From Virgibacillus_R byunsanensis (GTDB lineage: Bacteria > Bacillota > Bacilli > Bacillales > Amphibacillaceae), in contig NZ_JBHTKJ010000051.1 of the NCBI RefSeq assembly GCF_042675965.1, forward strand, positions 1 through 64,000: a stretch of DNA of 64,000 nt, read 5' to 3'. Positions 9,313-18,800 of the stretch are shown here, one piece after another. The notes beneath the pieces are model-generated. The model ran no database searches. It was given only the letters and a program-made list of their open reading frames with translations, and was not told the DNA's origin. Both the position numbers and the translations under genes were made by a program. Numbering within the stretch: the first letter of the stretch is position 1; every line of letters begins with the position of its first letter.

Positions 9313-9385
9313 GGCGGTGTAGCTCAGCTGGCGAGAGCGTACGGTTCATACCCGTGAGGTCGTGGGTTCGATCCCCTCCGCCGCT
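9313..9385 (+). tRNA. tRNA-Met (CAU), elongator type
   Basis: Cloverleaf with the D-arm AGCTCAGCTGGCGAGAGC, anticodon CAT at 9347-9349 and a GTTCGATCC T-arm. The acceptor stem is GGCGGTG against CTCCGCC, with one mismatch. CCA is not encoded. It lacks the features of the initiator tRNA. B. subtilis also has a tRNA-Met beside spoIIE. Confidence 0.93.
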
Positions 9386-9394
9386 ATTCATTAA

Positions 9395-9427
9395 AAACCT
9401 GGTGTGCTAATGCATACCAGGTTTTTT
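9395..9427 (+). terminator. Terminator of tRNA-Met
   Basis: Stem AAACCTGGT/ACCAGGTTT around a short loop, followed by a T-run at about 9422-9427. Confidence 0.8.
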
Positions 9428-9449
9428 ATATACCTTATTTACATAGACC

Positions 9450-9612
9450 AAAAGCGGATGCGTCTCGAAAAACACGAGAAGCATAAGCAGATCGCGTAGT
9501 TTGGATACCTTTCCCATACAGAGTCGAACTGCTTATGTCTCGAGTGGCTAAGCGCTGGACGAGGTTTACACAGTTAATAAATTATCTATAGAGTCCTAAT
9601 TTTATAATTTCC
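9450..9612. repeat. R3 palindromic repeat, copy 1
   Basis: Intergenic element of the form AAAGCGGATGCG, GCATAAGCAGATCGC, CAGAGTCGAACTGCTTAT, GCGCTGG, then a 3' tail TTATCTATAGAGTCCTAAT. The same order is found at 57946-58099 and, more diverged, at 27741-27862. It shares the CATAAGCA/TGCTTATG core with R2. It occupies the 315-bp space between tRNA-Met and yabR, with the yabR terminator beside it. Confidence 0.8.
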
Positions 9613-9617
9613 AAAAC

Positions 9618-9662
9618 AACAAAAAGGCAGGTACCAACATGTTGTGGTACCTGCCTTTTTGT
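9618..9662 (-). terminator. Terminator of yabR (possibly bidirectional)
   Basis: Near-perfect palindrome with stem AAAAAGGCAGGTACCA and its complement; a T-run is available on both strands. It lies 39 bp after the yabR stop. Confidence 0.85.
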
Positions 9663-9700
9663 TCTATTAAAATATAGAGCATTGTCATAGACAGCAACTG

Positions 9701-10087
9701 CTATCCTCTTTTAGCACCTCGACCCCCACGTTTGGATTCCGTGTGCTTCTTTAAAGAGGCTAAACGGTCTTCAGAGTCTTTAAGAAATTTGTTCATTTTT
9801 GATTCAAACGTTTCACCGCGATCGCGATTATTTCTTGGACGTTTTTGTGGTTTATCCTTTGCTTTTTTAATGGATAAACCAATTTTACCATCCTTCTCAA
9901 CATTAATAACTTTTACCGTTACCTCATCACCAACAGTAAGATGTTCATTAATGTCTTTGACATAGTTGTCAGCAACCTCACTAATATGGACAAGTCCAGT
10001 TTTTCCTTCCCCAAGCTCTACAAAAGCTCCGAAATTAGTGATACCAGTTACCTTTCCCTGCAGCTTGCTGCCTACTTCGATTGACAT
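9701..10087 (-). CDS. yabR: S1-domain RNA-binding protein YabR
   Basis: Small protein of 128 residues. One S1 OB-fold fills residues 1-70 (GKVTGITNFGAFVELGEGKTGLVHISEV), followed by a basic, Arg/Lys-rich tail ending GGRGAKRG. It resembles general stress protein 13 and the S1 repeats of polynucleotide phosphorylase. Binding to RNA or ribosomes is likely; its precise role is unknown. An AAGGAGG site lies 12 bases upstream of the ATG. It is followed by its own terminator and preceded by divIC. Confidence 0.9.
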   Translation of the reverse strand: MSIEVGSKLQGKVTGITNFGAFVELGEGKTGLVHISEVADNYVKDINEHLTVGDEVTVKVINVEKDGKIGLSIKKAKDKPQKRPRNNRDRGETFESKMNKFLKDSEDRLASLKKHTESKRGGRGAKRG

Positions 10088-10244
10088 AAAAAAAATGCTC
10101 CTCCTTAGAATTTTAGAAACCTACCTATCGCCAATGGCGAAAGACAAAGCTTTCACATATATTTTAGACCTTAGAAACTAATTAGCTTCTAATGTCATTA
10201 AAAATATTGTTACTATATATTATAGCTAACCTTATAAAAGTGTG

Positions 10245-10625
10245 TCAATATGAGGGTTTCTCATCAGGCATCTTAAAAATTAGCTCGCCTTCTTTGGAGA
10301 AAAAATAGTTTGTACGCGCTATCTCTAGTACATAATCCTCATTATTTAACAGATTAATCTCTTCACGAAGATTTTCTTCTTCTTCTTTTAAAGACGTGTA
10401 TTCTTCCTGTAATTGTTCATATTGATCAGCCTTTTCAGATTGAAGTGTGCGTTGTTTGATATGGTAGGCCGCCATGGATCCAATCGTAATCATTACCAAA
10501 ATAGAAAATAGCACAAGACGGCGAAATAATCGCTGTTTTTTCTTTCTCTGCCTTTCTAGGTAAGTATCATATTGCTGCATATAATTTGAATCTAATCTAG
10601 TTACTGTTTTTTCTCTTTTAGACAC
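10245..10625 (-). CDS. divIC: Cell-division protein DivIC
   Basis: Bitopic division protein of 126 residues that forms the DivIB-FtsL-DivIC subcomplex of the septum. The short basic cytoplasmic N-terminus (KREK, RQRKKKQR) is followed by a transmembrane segment at about 36-54 and an extracellular coiled coil (about 60-95: EQLQEEYTSLKEEEENLREE). The conserved EIARTNYFFSKEGE motif follows. The start is GTG at 10625. Its ribosome site GAGGAGGT lies within the last codons of yabQ, which couples the two genes. Confidence 0.93.
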   Translation of the reverse strand: MSKREKTVTRLDSNYMQQYDTYLERQRKKKQRLFRRLVLFSILVMITIGSMAAYHIKQRTLQSEKADQYEQLQEEYTSLKEEEENLREEINLLNNEDYVLEIARTNYFFSKEGELIFKMPDEKPSY

Positions 10626-10632
10626 AGGCTGC

Positions 10633-11223
10633 TTACCTCCTCATGTGCTTCAAGTATTTCTTAACTATATTCTTCATTTTATAATAAAATCCTTTAATTT
10701 TCTTTAAAAAGATTTTGGTATTCTCAGGTAATAGTCGATAGAGTAATCCTAGAATCCACTTTATTGGTATATAAATCACTTTTACTACGAAAAAAAAGAT
10801 AGCATTGATTATATGTACTATAAACAAAAGACACGTCAGTAACAAGTTTATAATAAATTTGATTGGAATAATAATAAGGTATTGGACCATTTTTTCCAAA
10901 AATCGATAAATCGCCGCGATAATGTTAATGATGTGTTCCAACAGCTGCTTATACCAGCTCGCAAATAATGACTGGTATGTTGCAAAGCCTAATAAACAAG
11001 CAAGGAATACATATAGTCTTAATTCCCCTGCATTTACTAGAAATAGCACATAAAACAAAACAAGAGTCTGGGTGAACCAAAAACAAATTTCCATAAAGTA
11101 TAATAGAAATATGTTACCCTTCCAGTAAACAGATACCCGACGAAAGGTGTCCAGTGTCATACCTAAATAAATACCACCTGAAACCATTACAATCATCGTA
11201 ATAAACTGATCGTTTAAAGTCAT
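10633..11223 (-). CDS. yabQ: Spore cortex biosynthesis membrane protein YabQ
   Basis: Integral membrane protein of 196 residues with four to five hydrophobic segments (about 6-27, 37-60, 64-85, 105-130 and 130-155) and a basic C-terminus. The B. subtilis homologue lies in the mother-cell membranes around the forespore, is sigma-E dependent and is needed for the cortex. The start ATG overlaps the yabP stop (ATGA), which indicates translational coupling; there is no good ribosome site of its own. Confidence 0.88.
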   Translation of the reverse strand: MTLNDQFITMIVMVSGGIYLGMTLDTFRRVSVYWKGNIFLLYFMEICFWFTQTLVLFYVLFLVNAGELRLYVFLACLLGFATYQSLFASWYKQLLEHIINIIAAIYRFLEKMVQYLIIIPIKFIINLLLTCLLFIVHIINAIFFFVVKVIYIPIKWILGLLYRLLPENTKIFLKKIKGFYYKMKNIVKKYLKHMRR

Positions 11224-11519
11224 CTAAATAGCTTGCTAAAGAATCCTTTAGCTTTCTCCTGGTGATGCTCGTCTACATAGGAAAGCTCATAAATTCTACC
11301 TTTAATCGATACAATACCTTCACCAACATCTAAGTTCTGTAATTGGAGATTTTGTCCACGTACAATTAAATAGCCCATTACAGTTTCGAGCAAAAACTCC
11401 TCATTATCAAAACTATCTACTTCCTTGACACCTGTGATCTCTAGGCTTTTACGGTTATTAATTGTTAGTTGATGATCCTGTTGTACGCGTGTAGTAATTT
11501 CTTTATCATAATAATTCAT
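11220..11519 (-). CDS. yabP: Sporulation protein YabP
   Basis: Protein of 99 residues of the YabP/YqfC family with the conserved stretch GYLIVRGQNLQLQNLDVGEG. B. subtilis YabP is made under sigma-E and acts with YabQ in cortex formation. I place the start at the ATG at 11519, which has AAGGAGGG seven bases upstream; a longer frame starting at 11564 has no ribosome site. A CATACAGT sequence upstream resembles a sigma-E -10 box, but no matching -35 is clear. It overlaps yabQ by four bases. Confidence 0.9.
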   Translation of the reverse strand: MNYYDKEITTRVQQDHQLTINNRKSLEITGVKEVDSFDNEEFLLETVMGYLIVRGQNLQLQNLDVGEGIVSIKGRIYELSYVDEHHQEKAKGFFSKLFR

Positions 11520-11596
11520 TTTTTCGCCCTCCTTATCAGTATTACTGTATGAAAGGAGGGACAAGTATAGAACTATATCAACTATTAAATTTTCTC

Positions 11597-11857
11597 TTAA
11601 CTATTAACTTGTTCTTCTTTAATAATGTTATATAGCATTTCGGCTTGATCTTTTTTTACTGTTTCTTTTATATCGTTTATTTGTAATGTTACTAGTTTTT
11701 GGCCAAATTTAATTACTAGTTCATCACCTGGTTCCACATTTGATGATGCTTTTGCCTTATTTCCATTAATGGTAATGCGGCCTTGATCTGCTACTTCCTT
11801 TGCCATAGTACGACGTTTTATAAGACGGGAAATTTTTAAAAATTTATCTAGTCGCAT
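11597..11857 (-). CDS. rqcP: S4-domain ribosome quality-control factor RqcP
   Basis: Protein of 86 residues, the family's usual length, made almost entirely of an S4 RNA-binding fold (RLDKFLKISRLIKRR ... ADQGRITINGNKAKAS). In B. subtilis RqcP (YabO) works with RqcH to add alanine tails to peptides on obstructed 50S subunits. I use the ATG at 11857; an in-frame GTG at 11866 overlaps the yabN stop and would leave no room for a ribosome site. It follows yabN with five bases between, so the pair is co-transcribed. Confidence 0.92.
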   Translation of the reverse strand: MRLDKFLKISRLIKRRTMAKEVADQGRITINGNKAKASSNVEPGDELVIKFGQKLVTLQINDIKETVKKDQAEMLYNIIKEEQVNS

Positions 11858-11862
11858 TTCTA

Positions 11863-13311
11863 TCACTCTCTTCCTTTAGCTTGTTCCCACAAACTATCCA
11901 TTTCTTCTAATGTTACTGTACTAATATCTTTATCGGCTTCATTTAATTGATTTTCAATATAGGTGAACCGGGAAATGAACTTTCCATTGGTTTGATGTAG
12001 GGCGATTTCTGGATTGATTTTATAATACCTAGCTACATTGGCTAGTACAAATAATACATCCCCTAACTCTTTTATTATTTCTGTATTATCTTTTTGTTCA
12101 ATTGCCTCATGGACTTCCTTTAACTCTTCATCAAGCTTTAACCAGATATCATTAACATCATCCCAGTCGAAGCCTACTTTTGCAGCTTTTTTTTGTAACT
12201 TATAAGCTTTGGAAAGTGAAGGCAGGCCAATAGGTACACCGTCTAGTACTGATACGCGCTGCTCCCCTTTCTCTTCTTGTTTTAACGTATCCCAATTTTT
12301 ATAAACATCTTCCACTGAATCCACACTTGTATTTGCAAACACATGTGGATGTCGATGAATCATTTTGTCTGTGATCGAACGTATAACATCATCGACCATA
12401 AAATAGCCCTCACCCTCACCAATTTGACTATGAAGCATAACCTGCAGAAGAATATCGCCTAATTCTTCAACAATCCATTCATCATCCTGTGCGTCGATTG
12501 CCTCGATTAATTCATAAACTTCTTCAATCGCATATTCACGTAACGACTCATGTGTTTGTGCTTGATCCCAAGGACAACCGTTTGGACCGCGTAATGTTGC
12601 AATAACTTCTCTTAGACGTGTAAAGGTATGATGTAACATACTAGGTGGAGCGGGTGGTATATAGACACTCGTTAAATTAGTTACTTCAAGTGAATGATCA
12701 AGTTCTTCAAGGGAAATAGTTGTAATCTTTTCGTGATGGCTGCCTGCCGCTTCTACTACGGTTATTTGGTAATCGGGTGGCAAATCTTCTAATAGCGCTA
12801 GTTTTACATCACTTGCTATCATCCGGTCATATACTTGGCAAAAAACAATATGGTGCCGATAATCAAGCTGGCTCCGATCAAAGGAAGTGCCATCAACAAA
12901 CTGAAATCCATCAATTGGGTCTATTCTTAAGGATGTAAATAAATCATCTAAATAGCTATGCCCTCCAATAATCTCCACATCAGCTTCCGTGTGTTCGAGT
13001 AATAACTGTACAGTCTTCTCAGCTAGCATTGGGTGGCCTGGGACAGCATAGATAACAGGGGCATTTTTAGCAAAACCGATTATCTTTTCAACTATGCTGC
13101 AATAGACATCTTCAAACATCTCATGTGATGTATAGACATTATCAAAGGATTCAAAGACAACCCCCTCATCCCGCAATTCAGATAAGACAGGATGATCAAA
13201 CGTACGTACTACGATTTTCACTTCTTTATTTGTTAGTTTTTTATATACACCTAATGGCAACTGATTAATGTCACCCGCACCTAAACCGATTATTTCTATT
13301 TTTTTAGTCAT
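11863..13311 (-). CDS. yabN: Tetrapyrrole methylase-MazG fusion YabN
   Basis: Two-domain protein of 482 residues. The first 220 residues form a SAM-dependent tetrapyrrole methylase-like domain (EIIGLGAGD, YAVPGHPML). The C-terminal half is a MazG nucleoside-triphosphate pyrophosphohydrolase with two EEVYELIEA/ELGDVLF-type metal-binding motifs. The MazG part probably hydrolyses non-canonical NTPs; the methylase role is unproven. The start is ATG 13311 with AGGGAGG seven bases upstream. It overlaps the 3' end of yabM by eight bases. Confidence 0.92.
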   Translation of the reverse strand: MTKKIEIIGLGAGDINQLPLGVYKKLTNKEVKIVVRTFDHPVLSELRDEGVVFESFDNVYTSHEMFEDVYCSIVEKIIGFAKNAPVIYAVPGHPMLAEKTVQLLLEHTEADVEIIGGHSYLDDLFTSLRIDPIDGFQFVDGTSFDRSQLDYRHHIVFCQVYDRMIASDVKLALLEDLPPDYQITVVEAAGSHHEKITTISLEELDHSLEVTNLTSVYIPPAPPSMLHHTFTRLREVIATLRGPNGCPWDQAQTHESLREYAIEEVYELIEAIDAQDDEWIVEELGDILLQVMLHSQIGEGEGYFMVDDVIRSITDKMIHRHPHVFANTSVDSVEDVYKNWDTLKQEEKGEQRVSVLDGVPIGLPSLSKAYKLQKKAAKVGFDWDDVNDIWLKLDEELKEVHEAIEQKDNTEIIKELGDVLFVLANVARYYKINPEIALHQTNGKFISRFTYIENQLNEADKDISTVTLEEMDSLWEQAKGRE

Positions 13312-14902
13312 GGATGTTCCTCCCTTTATGTATTCGAATAAAAAACCCTGCAAACGGAAGCATGGAAAGTTCTACTTCTGTATATGCTTTAAAGCGTAGT
13401 AACAAAAATATGTAAATAAAAGCGCCCGTTATAACTGCGAACATAACATAGACTAATAATTCTAAACGTGATGAAATGGTTACATATGTAGTAGCGTACT
13501 GAATGATATATAAATAGATGACCATCCCACCACTTGCTATCATAAGTGCTTGCCATTTAATTTGCCTTTTATAATCCAGTCTTGGTAATTTCCTTTTTAA
13601 CTCCACTAACACTATTACGCATAGTATCAATAGACTAATAACAGTAGCAATGGCACCACCTGTAATGCCCCATATCGGAACTAGCATTTGGTTAGCGGTC
13701 CACTTGATAAAACAAGCAATTACTATAAATCCTGCTGTTCGTTTAATATACCCTAATCCTTGAAGAATAGAGGCTGCTGTTATAGCAATAGAGCTTAGTA
13801 AAACAGCAATAACCAATACTTGTAAACTAACTGTTCCGCTATCATCTTGAAATAGTAATACATTCACTTGTGGAAATATTACTATTAAGCCAATTGTAGC
13901 ACCTACTGCTAAATAAAAACTAAACGTTAAGGCACGCTCAATATACAAATAGATTGCATTAGGGTCTAATTCCAGCTTCCTCCTAGATAACGTAGGAACA
14001 AGCGCTAATGCAAAAGAGGAGCCGAGAACTGTTCCAAGTTGTATCAATGGTTGGCCTCGGTCAAATATCCCTTTAGCTTGCATTGCATCTTGTTGCATAA
14101 GACCATACTCCATCAAACTTGGAATTAATGTAAACGTATCTGAAAATTGAATAACCAACAACACCATGTGATTTAGTGAAGCAATAATACCAAAAATTAA
14201 TAGCGTCCTTACATAGTAAGTCCAGGGAATAAGATAATTCCGTTTGGCCATAACAGTTGGCTTCTTTTTTATAAAAAATACAGCTAAAATGATGACTGCC
14301 GTAACTGCACCTAACACTGAAGCCAGTACGGCTACTTGTCCAATTATATAAATATCCTTACCTTGCATAGTAATGATCCATGCAGCAGCAATAATGATAG
14401 ATACTCGGATAAGTTGTTCACTAACCTGAGAATAGGCAGTAGGTTTCATCATATAATTACCTTGGAATACCCCTCTAAGTAAGGCTGAAAAAGGGATGAG
14501 TAAAAAAGCAAATGACGCATATTGATAGGTACTTTCCAAGCTAGCATCCCCGACCCAAGCGGCAAGAGAGCCTGCATTTAAGTATAAAAACAAAAATACC
14601 CCGCCATTAACAAGGATTAGAATAGAAAATATCGGGACATAGAATTGCTGAAACGATAACCCTTTTCCATCTGCTTTTAGTTCTACTGTCATTTTTGAAA
14701 TTGCTGAAGGAAATCCGTACAAAGCTAAAACCATCGTAATACCGAGGATCGGATAAACCTGTTGATATATATAAAAGCCCAGATCCCCTGTCATATTTTG
14801 CAGTGGAATCCGGTAACCTGCACTTAATATTTTACTTATCAATCCTGCTAAGGTAAGAAGTAATGCACCTTTTACTAACTTATTTGTCTCATTACCATCC
14901 AT
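13304..14902 (-). CDS. yabM: MATE/MOP-superfamily flippase YabM
   Basis: Polytopic protein of 532 residues with about 14 hydrophobic segments, of the polysaccharide-biosynthesis/SpoVB/MurJ-like branch of the MOP flippase superfamily. The N-terminal signature KGALLLTLAGLISKILSAGYRIPLQ is cut here to its recognisable part, ISKILSAGYRIPLQ. It probably moves a lipid-linked envelope precursor across the membrane; the substrate cannot be read from sequence. GGAAAGG lies eight bases before the ATG. It heads the run yabM-yabN-rqcP-yabP-yabQ-divIC-yabR. Confidence 0.88.
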   Translation of the reverse strand: MDGNETNKLVKGALLLTLAGLISKILSAGYRIPLQNMTGDLGFYIYQQVYPILGITMVLALYGFPSAISKMTVELKADGKGLSFQQFYVPIFSILILVNGGVFLFLYLNAGSLAAWVGDASLESTYQYASFAFLLIPFSALLRGVFQGNYMMKPTAYSQVSEQLIRVSIIIAAAWIITMQGKDIYIIGQVAVLASVLGAVTAVIILAVFFIKKKPTVMAKRNYLIPWTYYVRTLLIFGIIASLNHMVLLVIQFSDTFTLIPSLMEYGLMQQDAMQAKGIFDRGQPLIQLGTVLGSSFALALVPTLSRRKLELDPNAIYLYIERALTFSFYLAVGATIGLIVIFPQVNVLLFQDDSGTVSLQVLVIAVLLSSIAITAASILQGLGYIKRTAGFIVIACFIKWTANQMLVPIWGITGGAIATVISLLILCVIVLVELKRKLPRLDYKRQIKWQALMIASGGMVIYLYIIQYATTYVTISSRLELLVYVMFAVITGAFIYIFLLLRFKAYTEVELSMLPFAGFFIRIHKGRNIHD

Positions 14903-14960
14903 GATTAACGCCTTTCCGTTATTTTATAGCCATTATAGCATAGATGGATAAATGTATAGA

Positions 14961-15065
14961 AAGCGGATAAAACAGCGGTAATATTAGTCCGCTATTTTAT
15001 CCGCTTCTTAGAAAATAATTGCTTATCGCCAAATTCATACTGGCGTAAGTGGGTTATCACTTACA
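14961..15065. repeat. Palindrome and diverged R1-like hairpin
   Basis: An 18-bp stem AAGCGGATAAAACAGCGG (14961-14978) pairs with 14989-15006 apart from one base. Beside it is TTAGAAAA followed by GCTTATCGCCA and TGGCG, which resembles the second hairpin of R1. No T-tract follows, so I do not call a terminator. It lies between spoVT and yabM. Confidence 0.5.
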
Positions 15066-15099
15066 CGTTAAACCAATAAATCTTATTCTTTCCTACAAC

Positions 15100-15636
15100 C
15101 TACTCCATTTGTTTTGCCAAAAAGCTTGCGGCCGTTTCAATTGCTTTTTGTTCCACATTACTAAGTTTGTTGCCATCTTTTGAAATCATCATTACACACC
15201 CAATTGGGTCACCATTTGCTATGATTGGACTTATACAATAAGAATCAACATCTTCATCTTTCCCTTGAAGTAATTCTACAGATCCAACTTCAGATTCCAT
15301 TTCTGGCGATCTGTTTTCCATTGTAGATTCTAATTTAGAACCGATGTTTTTATTTAAGTAATCTTTCTTTGATTCTCCTGCGACAGCTATAAATTCATCC
15401 CGGTCACAGATGAAAACTGGGAAATGAAGAGAATCAAATAATGCCTCTGCATATTCTTTAGCAAAATTACTGAGCTCACTTATTGGTGAATATTTTTTTA
15501 GAATTACTTCGCCTTCTCGGTCCACAAAGATTTCCAGTGGGTCCCCTTCCCGAATTCTTAGGGTCCTTCTTATTTCTTTCGGGATTACGACCCTTCCTAA
15601 ATCATCAATTCGACGTACGATACCTGTTGCCTTCAT
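15100..15636 (-). CDS. spoVT: Stage V sporulation transcription factor SpoVT
   Basis: Forespore regulator of 178 residues, the same length as B. subtilis SpoVT, which tunes the sigma-G regulon. Residues 1-52 form the AbrB-type swapped-hairpin DNA-binding domain (TGIVRRIDDLGRVVIPKEIRRT). Residues 55-178 form a GAF-like domain. The C-terminal ETAASFLAKQME is conserved. GTGAGG lies upstream of the ATG. A second member of the same DNA-binding family, abrB, lies 20 kb away in this window. Confidence 0.96.
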   Translation of the reverse strand: MKATGIVRRIDDLGRVVIPKEIRRTLRIREGDPLEIFVDREGEVILKKYSPISELSNFAKEYAEALFDSLHFPVFICDRDEFIAVAGESKKDYLNKNIGSKLESTMENRSPEMESEVGSVELLQGKDEDVDSYCISPIIANGDPIGCVMMISKDGNKLSNVEQKAIETAASFLAKQME

Positions 15637-15854
15637 TAATGAAGCCTCACTTTCCTATGATGATTTTCTCTGATGAACTTACACTTTCTTCAGTTAGATT
15701 TAATTAGAAAAACTTGGCCGGTAAGCTTTTATATGGCGAAAAGTCCCCATCTTTGTAGTTTAAACCTAGAATGTAAGTTACTTCCCAAAAGTGCAAAAAT
15801 CACCAGTTGTGGTTTTAGTATGAATCATCTGGAAAGAAGTATACACAATATTTT

Positions 15855-18800
15855 CTATTCAACACGGTCTACTGTAGACAACTTATCGATAATATCTTCC
15901 ATTATGTCATATCGCTTATGTTTCGTATCTTTGGATCCTGTAAATGTTATTTTCAATTTATTGTTCTCAGTCCCTAGTTGTATACCACGTCCAAACGCAT
16001 TTGCAAGTTCAAATAACTTGGAACCGTCAATTTGTTTACTACGATTCTCATCAATCAACAACTCTATTTTCTTGTTTTTTTCTGTCACGGATTCAACTTT
16101 TTCACGTTTTGCCAGCATTTTTAATGAAGTGACTACAAATAATTGCTCTACTTCTATAGGATACTCACCAAAACGGTCTATTAACTCATCTTTTAGATCA
16201 TCCATATCTTCTGATGTACTGATCGTTTGAAATTGTTTATATATGTCGATCTTTTGTTTTTCATCTTTAATATATGACTCTGGGATAAAGGCATCAATTG
16301 TGAGCGCCATTTCAGGTTCAAATGGCTTGATATCATCCAATTCTTTGCCTGCCTTACGTGCATCAATTGCATCTTTTAGCATTTGAGAATACATATCAAA
16401 ACCTACAGAATCAATAAACCCGTGCTGTTGAGCCCCTAATAAATTACCAGCTCCACGGATCGATAAATCACGCATTGCAATCTTAAACCCTGACCCTAAC
16501 TCTGTGAATTCTTTAATGGTCTCTAATCGTTTTTCAGCAATTTCCGTTAGCACTTTATCCTTTTGATAGGTAAAGTATGCATACGCTACACGATTCGAAC
16601 GTCCAACACGCCCTCTTAGTTGATATAATTGACTTAGTCCCATACGATCTGCATCATTTACGATTAATGTATTAACGTTTGGAATATCTACTCCCGTTTC
16701 AATGATCGTTGTACTCACTAATACATCATATTCTCCTTCTAAAAATCCAAACATGACATTCTCTAGTTCTGTTTCATTCATTTGACCATGTGCGACTGCA
16801 ATTTTAGCATCATCTACAAGATTTCCAACGTCACGGGCTACTTGATCAATATTTTCAACCCTGTTATATAAGAAAAATACCTGTCCGCCCCTAGCCATTT
16901 CTCTTTCGATAGCTTCCCGGATTAGTATTGGATTGTATTCCAATACATATGTCTGAATAGGAAAGCGATTTTCTGGTGGCGTTTCTATTACAGATAGATC
17001 TCGGACACCTAGCATCGACATATGCAAGGTTCTTGGAATCGGTGTTGCAGTTAACGTCAAAACATCCACATTTGATTTAAGTTGCTTGATTTTTTCTTTA
17101 TGTTTAACTCCAAAACGCTGTTCTTCATCAACGACAAGTAAGCCCAAATCCCTGTAATTAATGTCTTTAGATAATAACCTGTGAGTACCAATAACAATAT
17201 CCATAGTTCCTTTTCGTAAGCCTTCGGTGGTCTCTTTTTGCTGTTTTTTTGTACGAAATCGACTCAGTAAACCAATGTTTACCGCGTGATCCTGAAATCG
17301 TTCTTGTATTGTTTCATAGTGCTGCTGTGCTAATATAGTTGTTGGAACTAAGATAGCCACTTGCTTGTTGTCTGCTACAGCCTTGAATGCTGCACGAATA
17401 GCTACCTCTGTTTTTCCATACCCTACATCCCCACACAGTAATCGGTCCATTGGCTGCTCTTTTTCCATATCCTGCTTTATTTCTTCGATACACCGTACTT
17501 GATCATCTGTTTCCTGATACGGAAATGAAGCTTCAAAATCTTGTTGCATGTCAATATCTTCGGAAAATGCATAGCCTTTTCTCGCTTCTCTCTCAGCATA
17601 TAGCTTAATTAAATCGTCTGCAATATCTTCAACAGATGACTGTACTTTCCGCTTAACTTTCGTCCATTCACTGCCACCTAGCTTGTAAAGTTTCGGTTCT
17701 TTGCCTTCTGAACCTACAAATTTTTGTACTAAATCGATTTGATCAATTGGTACAAATAATTTATCATCACCAGAATACTTAATTAGCATGTAGTCCTTAT
17801 GTAAATCATTAACTTCGAGCGTTTCAATTCCTATATACTTCCCTATTCCGTGATTGGCATGGACAACATAATCTCCTATTTTTAAATCCTGATAATTCTT
17901 TATTCGTTCTGCATTTGATATTTTTTGCTTTTTACGGGGTCGTTTCGTCCTTTTTTTGAACAATTCATTTTCCGTAATAATAACCAGCTTGTGCATGGGA
18001 AATTCAATACCACTACTAATATTACCAATTGCTATTGTTGGTTTTTCAACAGGGAGAACTAAATTTTTTGTTGTAGTTGCCTCGATATCATAATCCGTAA
18101 AAATAGATTGTATTTTTTCAGCCCGTTTTTCATTAGGTGCTAGAACAACAATTGAATTTTCCCCTTTTTCCCAACGCTTTACCTCATTTTTAAATAAATT
18201 CATTTGACCATGAAATTCCTGCATTGCTCTTGAGGAGAAATTAATTATATTTTGTGGTTGTGTATTTGGTATATGTCTTAAAAATACGGAAAAATATAAT
18301 CGTTGATGATACATTTTTTCCCAAATTGCATGCCAATCAAATGAAAATGTACTATCAATAACCATTTTATTAGACTCCAGTAGACTACTGTACCATTCAG
18401 CTTCTTCTGTGTCTAAGTTAGTTGCAGTCTCTTGAATTCTGCTCAACTCATCCATAATAATTAGTCCATTAGAAGGTAAATAATCTAACAAACTAGTAGG
18501 ATTTTTATAGAGGAATCCGATATACTTATTCATTTCCTGAAAATGTTCTAAGTTTTTCAACCGATCAATATCATATTCTATTACTTCTAGTAACTTTTCT
18601 TTTGCTTCATTTGACTTACGTTTTTTCAGTGTTTTAGCTAGCGCTTCTTCAAGTCGATTCGCACCTGTCAATATGTCTTCCTGGTTCAGTAAAAGTTCTG
18701 TTGCAGGGCCAATTGTTACTTCTTTCTTTTTGTTCAACGAACGTTGTGTTTCCGCATCAAAATAGCGTATAGAATCTATTTCATCATCAAATAATTCTAT

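Noticed and set aside
11520..11564. Longer YabP start at 11564
   Set aside because: It has no ribosome site, whereas ATG 11519 has an excellent one and gives the family length.
15637..15854. Small gene between mfd and spoVT
   Set aside because: The frame of 185 codons seen there is antisense to the end of mfd. I see no start with a ribosome site and no product match.
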